From Saccoglossus kowalevskii (lineage: Eukaryota > Hemichordata > Enteropneusta > Harrimaniidae): 34,558 nucleotides of DNA. The DNA is taken from contig NW_003122422.1 of assembly GCF_000003605.2 (NCBI RefSeq), forward strand, positions 199,052 to 233,609, read 5' to 3'. Within the stretch, counting starts at the first letter, position 1; each line of letters starts with the position of its first letter. The position numbers and the translations under genes are program-made. Positions 1-10,900 of this stretch are shown one piece after another. A model generated the notes under the pieces. That model saw only the letters and a list, made by a program, of their open reading frames with translations. It was not told the DNA's origin and made no database searches.

Positions 1-299
1 GACGTTAGGCAAAAGGTATACACAATTATTGTTTAAACATTATGTTGGAAGTCATCATGCGTTTTGACGTCGAATATTGATAAAATGTGCAATTTATTGC
101 ACGCTACGCAGTATACCATTTGCTCATAGTCTGCAATGGGCACACACGTTAACATGCGTCGAACGGACACCGCTATCGTATCGCATCTGTCTACGGATGA
201 GGTGGGCTGACCGACGAAAATCAATACCTTTAATGAGAAAGAGTGACTTGAGACTTGAGTGAAAGTACAGAAAAGTCTAATCGGACAACACACGGTTTG

Positions 300-728
300 C
301 TATATGTGGGACTGGGGCTCCTTTAACATTAATATCTGCAGTTCACAAATTACTCTGTCTATACATGCCAAAAATATACCTGTCTGACATAATCCAATAT
401 TTCTTTGTTGTTTCTCTTTGTTTCGTTTTCCTCGCTCTTGCTTTGATAAATCCGTAAAATAACGACAGCAAGTTGGGTGAAATCCACCATGTTCCGGTAC
501 TGGTATTGCTAAACAATCGCCATCGCCATCGGCAGGTAGGGCAGCAGACCCGAATTCCTGCACGAAATCTCTCGCGATATCGGCCTGAAAACCCACTAAA
601 TCTTTCCAAATTTTAACGCTGTTTAAAACTGTGCTCCATCGTTTCTCTGTGAAAGGCTTTAGATCTTCGATTACGCCCGAACAATGGACAAAACACCTAC
701 GATGAGGCGAACTTCCAGAGACGGACAT
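300..728 (-). CDS. Hypothetical Cys/His-containing protein, possibly a partial or TE-derived gene
   Basis: An open frame of 142 codons starts at the ATG at 728-726 (MSVSGSSPHRRCF); the frame is also open further upstream to an ATG at 878, but that part looks like leader. The segment has a C-x3-C pair (CFVHC), a stretch LKPFTEKRW, and about 65 residues later GGFHPTCCRYFTD followed by a Lys/Arg/Gln-rich tail. From memory, this arrangement (C..C, then 'KPFT..W', then 'H..C...FT') occurs at the N-terminus of many uncharacterised invertebrate proteins, some linked to transposons; I cannot confirm it without a search. A plausible splice donor (ACAG|GTATAT, last exon base 380) follows residue ~116, so the C-terminal part after it may be intron and further exons may lie outside the window. 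Function unknown. Confidence 0.45.
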   Translation of the reverse strand: MSVSGSSPHRRCFVHCSGVIEDLKPFTEKRWSTVLNSVKIWKDLVGFQADIARDFVQEFGSAALPADGDGDCLAIPVPEHGGFHPTCCRYFTDLSKQERGKRNKEKQQRNIGLCQTGIFLACIDRVICELQILMLKEPQSHI

Positions 729-880
729 GATGGTTTCACGTTCACTGTTTTGAGATATACGACGACAACACTGAAGCCGCGCCGAATGATACAATGTTTC
801 CGATTGGCTGCTGCGCGGTAATCTGTAATTTGGGCGGTTGGATAGGCAAATCGAGTGCGCCGATAGTTTTAGCGACATAA

Positions 881-2689
881 GAAGCAGACGATTTATTGGA
901 TAAAAGCAATGACTTTTTTCAGTAAAATACTAAATAATGCTCCACTTCCCAGTTTGGGAAATACAATAAACTAAATCTTCATTTCTAAATAAGTTTCAGG
1001 TAGTCACACGATGCAGAGAACCTGACGAGCTTAAAAATCATCTCACCCCATGGTCTAAATGTTTGAACCTAAAACACCTGATTATATACAGGACACTTGT
1101 GCATGTCGTCTACGGTATGCAACTATAATAGACATAATACTTATTATCGACTGTATGAAGCATATTTATTGGGAAAAAATGCTCACACACGTCAAATTTG
1201 TCAGCATGTTATACTGTGCATTTAGCGATAAATTTACCGATTTTAGTATTTTGCGAGCATGCATACCATGTACCGTGCACAAGTTTAATAACCGATGGAA
1301 TTAAACATGCACGGTGTTGTTATCAATGTTCGAGTCGGTAAGCTGGACGACGCTGCGCTAAGCAGGCATTAATTCTCTGTGATCTAACTATTAGATTCAA
1401 TTTATTTACAGCTCTTATTCTATTGGCGGAGCCTCGGTGTTGAATTCGAATATGGTGATTGCCACGCACCTGTGCAAATTTGCGCCTAATTTAAACAAGC
1501 TCCTCTAAGCCTCTAATAATACATAGTCATTCAATTGATATTTAGAAATTTAATTAATACAATAAATGCAATATGAAAACAAATATTGAACAATAAATTA
1601 GTTTGCTACATCTTTGCAAATATTTTGAAATACATTTTGTTAATGACGACTGACATTAATGTATGTTGCGTGTTCAAGTAACTGGTAACTTGTGTCGTGC
1701 GCACGCTCATTCATTATTGAATTATGCTATCGGGAGTGTGTAGACAGGTGGCATATTCGTTGAAGAAGCAATAACAACTTGAACCAAATGAGGTCTTTTT
1801 TTTATTTTCTGAGGAAAGAAGGGAACCGAAAGTTATCCTAAACAAATCTGAATGTATGATAATATTGTTACTTCGTTACAAAGCATGTGGAAACTGTAAT
1901 TGATAAAGCCAGTGTCGACAGTTGTGTACTACGTTTATATTTGCAGCGGCCTCCATTCATTTCATTATGTGCGGGATAACTGATTAAACTCAAGTTCTTG
2001 AATTTACAGGACCAGAGCATCCCATACCACATTACGCCCATGCCGACATTCATCAGATCAAGATCTGAGTTAGCAAATAAATGTTGCAAAATTTAACAGG
2101 AAATTACAGCTCAATTCGTTTGTGGTCATTTTTTTTGTCTTCTCATTACATGCGCCTTAGTTTATAACAACAATAACAATTTCATCGTATATCTGATTCA
2201 AATATCGCATTGTTTGAAACAATAATGATAATTATTTCAACATCACTCACTGTATTTTGATAATATCATACTTTTCATATTTTAAGATAATCGATCGGAG
2301 CGAACAAGATGAAACTGCTAATGTTTTGGATTAAATTTGTCATGTTAGTATGGGTTACTACTGAACTGGTTTAAAGATGTTATTGTTCGTTTCAATTAAT
2401 TACTCATCTGTTTTGAAGTGTCAAATTTCGCAAATATGGAGGTATTGTATCTACAGTTTCACGAAGGGTTTGAATTTCAGTAAACACATTTATTCACGAG
2501 ATTGATAGTATCTTTTACAACAACTATACATGTTTTTTTTAAAAACTCGAATTTACCTTATTAATGTTTATATTGAGGAATACATTCTTACTTTATTATG
2601 TGATTTGTTTATCGTTTGTCATGATTACTGTACAATAGTGCAAAATGCCTTATCATGAAACACATCATTTGGTATATTTTGTTTTCAAA
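881..2689. other. Non-coding stretch, no gene recognised
   Basis: AT-rich sequence. The open frames here are short and have no recognisable motif or coding composition. I see no RNA gene. It lies between the minus-strand Cys/His ORF and the 3' side of the kinase gene. Confidence 0.5.
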
Positions 2690-3330
2690 ATGATAATATT
2701 AATGATCTGTTACCATGTTAACAGTGTAAACACATTTAAAAATGTGTCTCTGTTACAAGCCATTGTCAATATTAAGTTTGTGTTTTACGATGATAAACAC
2801 TTTTTCACAACATAATTCTGGTGGAAACTCTTTTCAATGTGTGTGTGTGAAATCACTTCATTAAAACATGTCTTCGGTTGAGACATGTTTCTACGCGTCG
2901 TAATTATAAATACTTTTCAAATGTGTGTCCAGTAAAAGCACTTTTAAAAGTGTTGTGATAATAAACACTTTTTATACATGTTCCTGGTGGGAACACTTTA
3001 CAAATGTGTGTCCAGTAAAAGCACTTTCAAAAGTGTTGTGATTATAAACACGTTTTATACATGCTCCTGATATTTTTTTTTACAGAATGTGTCTCTAGTA
3101 AAAACACTTTAAAATAGTGTTGTGATAATAAGCACTTGATATACATGTTTCTGGTGCAAACACTTTTAAAAACGTGTTTCTAATGTGTTATGGGCAAAAA
3201 CATCTCGGGAATGTTCCACTAAAAGTGTTTTCATAATATACACTTCTCGCAATTATGCAGAATATAAACACTTTAAGTGTATTTAAAGTGGAGACAAGCT
3301 TATAAACATTTTAAATGTATTATCACAAAA
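2690..3330. repeat. Tandem array of ~83-bp units with AAACACTTT/AAAGTGTTT palindromes
   Basis: The phrase ATGTGTGTCC(or TC)AGTAAAA recurs at about 2742, 2837, 2921, 3003, 3087 and 3172, a period of 82-84 bp in the best part. Each unit carries ACTTTTAAAAGT-type palindromes followed by TGTTGTGATAATAAACAC and ATACATGTTCCTGGTG. The units at 2921 and 3003 are nearly identical. The outer units are decayed, and loose AAACACTTT motifs continue to about 3450. This is a diverged minisatellite. The spacers are repeats too and no cas-like genes are present, so it is not a CRISPR array. Confidence 0.75.
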
Positions 3331-4864
3331 CAGTAAAAATGTCTTATTTTAAAACAGTAGTGTTGTAAAATAACTCATTTACGATTTTTAGAAAAAAAAC
3401 TTAAAGTGATTTTAAAGTATGTGTCATATTTTAAAACACCTAGATTTACAGTGTGAAAAGTAAAAACAAATGTTACATGAGACTTGTAGGCGAATTATGC
3501 AAACCATGTATTGTGTAACAATAAACAAGTCACATTAAATAAATGAAGCATGTTCAGGTTGCGATAATCATTAGCAAATGTTGAGTAGAAACAAAAATTC
3601 TATTACTACACAGAATCAATTTTTACAAGTCAGTGTGACATTGTATGCTAAACGAATATTAATATTAATCAGATTTTTTACTTTACCAAAATCTGTTAAA
3701 AAAAATTATTGCGATAAGCCAACATCTGAGTACGTGAATACAATAAGGAGTATTGAAAACAATAAATTAACTTGGTATGACGGCTTAACTGTAATTTTAT
3801 AAAAGTTTCTGGATGCACTTTTTCTCAAAGACCTTCGCAAAGCGCCGCGGGAAAAAAAAACAATATTGAGGTGGTGTGGCTATTCAAATTTAAGGTGCTA
3901 GTTTAACGATGAAAGCTTTCTTATAAGGAGGAAAACAAAGGGTAGTGTCGCTGTTTTGTGGCAGTTATTAACGTGATTTTATTCATAATTGATATCTTCT
4001 TGGGCCTTTTCTTCTTTTCGGATTAGTACTATGATATTCGTAATTGATATTTGCCAAAAATAATATATCGACCTCCTAGCAATGAAATCTTTCTCTTGTC
4101 TTAGGTGTCGACATTGTGATCACTTTTGCTCTAGGCCAAATATATTGTGAGATTGGGGGCGGGTGAACAATATGTACAATATTAGTTCATGCGCTCTGTC
4201 ACCAACACATGATATAATTGTTTAGCTTTTTAAGCAAAATGAAACCCAAGTTTTTGAAGAAGTTGTGGCCTATCAGTATTATGTACATACAAGAAAATAT
4301 TACCCACATGTACTGGAAAAAGTGTTTAATTTCGTGATACTATTTTTGATTATACGAACAGACTTAGGGTTAAATGAGTAATGTGTGTTTTTTTAATTGG
4401 GGAAAGTGGATTACAGTTATGTATAGGAAGTGATCTAAGAAGTTGTGTCAATATTAAAGAAAGCATGGTTGACGAAATATGTAAATCTAAAAAGACGTGT
4501 ACGACAGGGATGCTGGATACGATAATACTAACATGAAATAAATTGAACTGAGAACCAAAGTAACTGTACAATACGTTCATTTCCGAGTTTAAAATCATTT
4601 TTTTTCTTAAAAATATTAATTTTGTCCTGAAACACGTAAACCATAATAATCATTAATCAACAACAATTGAAAAAAAAAACACTAGCAAACAATATATATC
4701 CAGAATATCTATAATACCGTATTTTAGATACTTAGATATAATACACATATCACAGAAAATTGTCTGCCAGAATGCAAAACGCTTATGTCTTAAGGATGTA
4801 ACTCTTTGAACCGATCACAATTTCGTATTCGAGGTGCATTTTCACAGGCGGATCCGTTAAATAT
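3331..4864. other. Non-coding stretch holding the kinase gene 3' flank
   Basis: No coding region is supported. The last part, just below 4865, should contain the 3'UTR of the minus-strand kinase gene. I could not choose a poly(A) signal with confidence. Confidence 0.4.
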
Positions 4865-4981
4865 CTAAAGAATGCTTTGATAACCATTCTGTTCATATTC
4901 CTGTAAATTATTATCTTGATGTGGAACTGGAACTGGAATGCATTCAGCATCTTTGCAAAGTTCCCTGAGGTTGATGTATAC
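4865..4981 (-). CDS. Kinase gene: last coding exon, C-terminal tail
   Basis: 117 nt from acceptor TACTTCCAG|GTA to the TAG at 4867-4865. Encodes VYINLREL (pYxN motif) followed by a Pro-Val repeat and a Gln/Asn/Tyr-rich end finishing NGYQSIL. No PDZ-ligand consensus. Confidence 0.9.
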   Translation of the reverse strand, partial: VYINLRELCKDAECIPVPVPHQDNNLQEYEQNGYQSIL

Positions 4982-7900
4982 CTGGAAGTAAATCAATTAG
5001 TTTGTTACTGTAAATGTGAAAAGACGGTCGAGTGTTTTACCAAGATTTGATTTATAATGAACTGAATGTCAAATAAAGTTACTTACCTTCTCAGTTGCTT
5101 TCATTTGACAGATTGAGATTGATAACTTTTCAAAGGACGGTCTTGCTGATGGGTCCTCACACCAACACTTCCTCATCAAAGCATACCTGCGATTTAATTT
5201 ATTTTGTTAAACAATGAGAAGTGTGATAGTCGATACATGTTACATAACATAAACCATAAATCACACACTCTGTGTCGTTGATAAACAGTAGGGCTGTTAG
5301 GATAAATACATTACAAAATAAAGTATCTGAGTATTACTTTCAATCATATTGCAAGTTAACTGTAAAGTAACATGACGTGAAGATAGTAAAAATTTATACT
5401 TCGAACAGTGACATCATACACAAGGAAAAGTAAATGCGCACCACAAACGCAATGTAATGATTCATAAAAATGTATTACTTATGATAACTAATGATGTTAG
5501 TACTATGATACTAATATTACTCACAGTGCATGTTCACAGTGCTTAGGTTTACGTAATCGATTACCACGTTCTAAGAATATTAATATCTCATCAGACGTGT
5601 TTCCAGCGTAGGGAGTAGCACCTTTGGTGAAATAATATTACAAATGAATGAAAATAGAATGAAGGAACATGTTTGTGCAAGATATTAAAATTGATACGGT
5701 GCTTGTATGTTACCTAGTGTTGCAATTTCCCACAGAAGAACTCCAAATGACCAAACGTCACTTTTGATTGTAAAAACCCCTCTGCATAATGATTCGATAG
5801 CCATCCATTTCCTAGGAAGTCGGTCCTGGAAAAATGAAGACAACGTAAGCAGTCGAACACAAACTTGCGGGATCTTTAAAATTGGTTCAATGATAACAGC
5901 AAATACTGATAATACATCAAGGAATCAACAACATCTATACCTGAAACTGCCAGGCTAAAATCTATTGTTATTCATGTCGAGGCAATTTCACCAAACTCTC
6001 AAAATATCGAAATGTTTTTCAACATGATTTTATGAATCGAAATAAGAAATCTATAATAATTTGAAGAAATCTATTTCGGTAACATTGAACGTTGTACCTG
6101 TAACGTGACATGATACACTTCGACGTCGCGGGCCAAACCAAAATCAGCAATTTTACAATTATACTCTCCGTCTAGCAGTACATTCCGAGCCGCCAAATCT
6201 CTGTGGATACACTGGAATTAGTATGACAATTAGTGAGACACTGTTGTTGCTGTTAATGTATATGTGATGATTCAAACTTAACATGTCGATTGTAATCACT
6301 GGCAATTGTTCTTAATGTTACTGTGTGAACAGTATCTCAGTATCAATAACTTTATCGTATTATTTCCACGATGTCTGAAAGGGAAGATCACAAGTTTGAT
6401 TAATAAGGTAATATTTAATGTACGCCAAAGTGTTTATGTCACAGTGAATCTTGTATTCTTTTATTTTCTTTTTGCAATACTCGTTTGAGTACTCGTTTGT
6501 GATACAAAATGCATTTACTCAACAGTCCGTTACCGCATGAATGTCGCAACTAACTTGACATCAATTTGTAATCAATATGAAACGTTTTCAGCAGGCTTCC
6601 GTCACCTACACATTATATTAAACATTGTGCAATGTGATTTTATCTTTTTAACATGAATAACAAACCTGTTTCTGTTCGAGATATGCCATGCCCATAGCGA
6701 CTTGATATGCGAACCGTATGAGGTCACTGTGTTTAAGATTCTTGGTTTCTCCATAAATGTTTTCGTAGACAGGATAACCATCTTTTTTGCTGTGTTTCAA
6801 AAATTTCCATAAATTTCCCATCGCCATATACTCAAGTAATAAATAAACTGGCTCTGTAAAAAGGAGGGAATATTTCAGTCACATTTATGAAAACAAACTC
6901 GACACAAAAATGTTTACTGTGCCTATCTGTCTATCTGTTTCAAAACTTGTGTTCTATTATCACGTTGGTTAAAGGTACTTGGAACGGCCATTATATCTGT
7001 TATATGCTGTGTAATATATAGCGTGTCGCCCAATAGTAGGTCAATTGTGATGCGCAAAACCATCGACTGACAGAAGACTACACCGTGTCCAAAAAGTCCG
7101 TTCGTTCATCTGGGTCATATGTGTGGACTGATTGCATACAGTGGCTGCCTTGAGAGATACCCGCATGACCACACCATGGGTAAAGTCACATATGGACATC
7201 ACAGACTTTCTGAGTCCCAGCTTTGTACCCAAGCCGTTGCCCTTTGTAGTGTGGACAAAACTTGTAAGCAGGTTGCCACATCCTTGGGGAGAACTTTACG
7301 ATGGGTTTTGAAGTGGTCCAAGTGTCACAAGCAAGGTGCAGGCGTTGTAGATAAGCTCCGATCTTGACGTTCTCAATGCCAAAGCCAGGGACATCATCAG
7401 GAAGGCCAAGGGTAGAAGGCGACATAATGCAGGTGGTTGGGTGGCAAACTAAAAACATTGACAAGAAAAGTTATGAGAGCACTATTCATCGCTATTTGAC
7501 CAAGACAATTGGTTTGAGGGCATAAAAAAGCACAAAATATCACGACTGACAGAGATCCATCAAGTGAAGAAGCTGTTTTTCGTCAGGAAGTATGCCAGCT
7601 TGTCCCTGGGGACTGGGATAAGTGGTTTTACTCTGACGAGTGCCCTTGTATTTGTTTCTGACGCCCAGCAGTCAAAATGACCCGGTCTACACCGATATTC
7701 CTGGGAAAGTACCTCCTTCTGAGCAGGTGAAATTGAGTGCCCAGACCATGGGCTGACTGAGCTTCACATAGTGCCACAGGTGACCATAGTAAATGCTCAA
7801 TACTACCTGCAGAATATACTAGAACCGACACTGGTGCCCATCATGAGGAGAAAGAAGAGGAGTGGTCCCGTCGCCGGTCGGAAGATGTACAAACAACGCT

Positions 7901-10900
7901 CGGACATGGGGTTCATCCAGGATGGTGCATCTGCTCATACCGCCTATGTGAGCCAGGAGTGGTGTTCCCGGAAACATCCTGGCCTTCTCCGCAAAGAAGA
8001 ATGGCCCCAAACTCTCCAGACTTGAATCCAATTGAGAACTGCTGGCGGATACTGAATGACAGAATCTCCAGTAGCTGACCCCTATGTCCATGAAGTAGCT
8101 GAAAACAAGGACAGTAAGGGAATGGGAGAAACTTGAGCCTTAGGTTCTAAAGGACTAGGAGCACTCTATGCCTGTGCGGCTCAAATCTGCTATTAACATG
8201 AGAGAGGGCTACAGTGGATATTAAATTATTGGATTCTAGCAGCATATGTTTGTTTTATTGATTGCTAATCAACGTGAAGAAACTTTTGGGACACGGTGTA
8301 ATTCACAAAAGGTTCTAGGCCAATTCGTCCAAGTAATAAAATCTTGCAATTCAAACGCACATTGGATAGTATCGCCAAATCGACTTAGCCGATAAATTGT
8401 GGAATATTTTTTCTTCACAATCCAAGTGATACACAAGAATGATCAATCGTTTATTGAATTTAGTAGTTAATTAGTTGGTATTATTTATTAAACCAAGAAC
8501 AACTTACAATACCTTGAACGGTACACCACCCAAGTAGTGACACAATATTAGGATGTGGTCCAATAGAGCTCAACAACGTCAACTCCAGTATTATATCCCT
8601 TCGATCAGTTACACTTGGTGACTCTGGAACCGATAAATAATATGGCAACATAGTATACATGTCTGTATATCAAGAAAAGTGTTGCTGCTTATGTGAAACA
8701 ATAGTTTCAATAATATAATTTGTAACAGACTTGCCCCAGAAAATCAAGGGATTGTGCCTGTCTGCCTGTCTTTAATTACATCTGATTGTAACCAACATAA
8801 ATATCGTCTTATCCCAATTAAATATAAGTAGATTACTTTGCCATACTTACTTTTCAACATTTTTATTGCTACCCGCACTGGGCCAATTCTTCCCGGCAAG
8901 TTTGACACAGTACCTTTCACGACTTGCCCAAACGATCCTTTACCAATTTCTTCTTGAATGTCGATATTTGTCCGATCTACTTCCCAAGGAGTGTGCCGTA
9001 AACGATCGAATACATGGTACATTTGGTATGGTTTTTTACACTCGGCCTAATGAATGTGAATAAATTATAAATGCGTGTAGTTTTTGATAGTGAGAACGAC
9101 TTCATTTAAATTGCAGTATAGACTCATATTTTCGGAATCTGACATATGTAGTCAAAGTCAGTGCACTGGATAGTTTTACTTGTGTGAGCAATCTTATCTA
9201 AGACGTTAGAACAATAAACTGCGTTATGTCATAAGCTTGTCTATAATATCACATACATGTCACAAACAAAACTGATTTCTTTCACAACTACTACCTATTT
9301 TCACGTACCTTATCCTGAAGTGTGTTCATTGTTACTAAAGCCGCATCTCCAAGCACATCAACATCAAGTGGTTGTTCTGTAGAAAAAGTAACGGAAATTC
9401 GAGAGCAATAAATTGATGCGATTCAAGTAAAGTTAATTATTACATAGTAAAACAAATATTAGTTTTGCGGGTAGTACTCACGTGAGTATGGTGTCATCTC
9501 ATTGCATGCGCTTACTGGCACACTCTCTAGGGGGCGCTGCTTTGCATCGGATGCGCGTTCTTTGTTGAATGATCCATATATTGAATTGTTCAACTCCGTA
9601 AAAATAAAAGGTCTATCGTGTATTTGCTGAAAACAAACACTTGAATACTTCAGGCAAAATGAATCAAACATAATGATCAGTTAATATGCAATTATATTAA
9701 CTGCACAATTTTCTGCTTTTAATATTCATGTAAATAATAAATCAAACACAAAGCAATGATTATAAAATGTTGCTGCTGACTATATACAATGGTAGCACTT
9801 AAGATAATGGTTAGCACATATATCAAAATCACCTGTTCCATGTGTTCCGTTTCAGAAATATCACTTGTTATTTTCCGTCTTTTCTCTAAAAAAAATATTA
9901 TAGACGTTATTCATTATAAACATTTAAAGAAGCGTACGTTGTAAACAGCGTATACATGGCGCGTCATTGTGTTACTGAATACGGAATTATTGTTATGAAA
10001 CTTACGTGAATAATGTATCATCCCACTTGCTTCATACACTGAGGTTCGGTTACTCGTTAATTCATTATTATTATTATTATCATTTCCATTGTCTACATTA
10101 TTTAGACCGTCAAATAGACCAGTTTTCTCACATATCGCATCACATATGCTACCTTGGTATGTATTATTTTTTAACCGAACATTTTCATACTGCAATTTAA
10201 AAATAAAACAATTGAAAACCCGAACGAATGCCGTTGATTAATTTGTATCAGGAAACCATTTGTTGGGGAGGTATACGTAACGTTTTTGTACAAAACAAAA
10301 CCATTTAAACCGATGGTTAATTGAATAAATGTTTGACGATATCTTCTTACCCGTCTTTTTGGCCGCATCGATCGCTTCTGTACTTCCGAATCCATGGCAT
10401 TCTGACGTTTTTCCATTTCCAGGTTGTGTTCTAAATAATGGGATATTATAATATTTTGCATGAGAACGTAAAGTATTACTCAAGGTATTAGCATGTTCAG
10501 ATAACATGACACATGGTTCATGCACTTCCAAAGACTATGAAGGCGCTCATGTAGCGTACTTCATAACTATTTTCATTGGGGTTTATATTTTAGCTGCGTT
10601 ATCTGTTTTTGACTATTCTTGTTTAATATTACTTTACCTTGTGTGTTTTTTATCCAGGAAAAAAATAAACCAATGAGCACTGCGTTCAAAGCAATCAAAG
10701 ATAAAAAACTGAATATCAGATTTTCTGTTTGAACTTCGCTGGCCTGCATATCTAATAATGGATATGAAAGCAAAACTCAATTGTTAATACATGGCATACT
10801 GCATCTTATGTGTCATCACCAGAAATTAATTTGGGAGACGTTAATAATCGCAATTTCTATATATGTGTGTACATACAATTCATGCTACATAGGTTTCTCA

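Noticed and set aside
2690-3330. CRISPR-like repeat array
   Set aside because: Units are contiguous ~83-bp repeats with no unique spacers, in an intron-rich animal genome.
3578-3802. 74-codon plus-strand ORF
   Set aside because: AT-rich, no motif, no splice context or homologous feel; chance open frame.
7186-8091. Several 60-90 codon ORFs on both strands
   Set aside because: Shadows or fragments of the degenerate Tc1 transposase.
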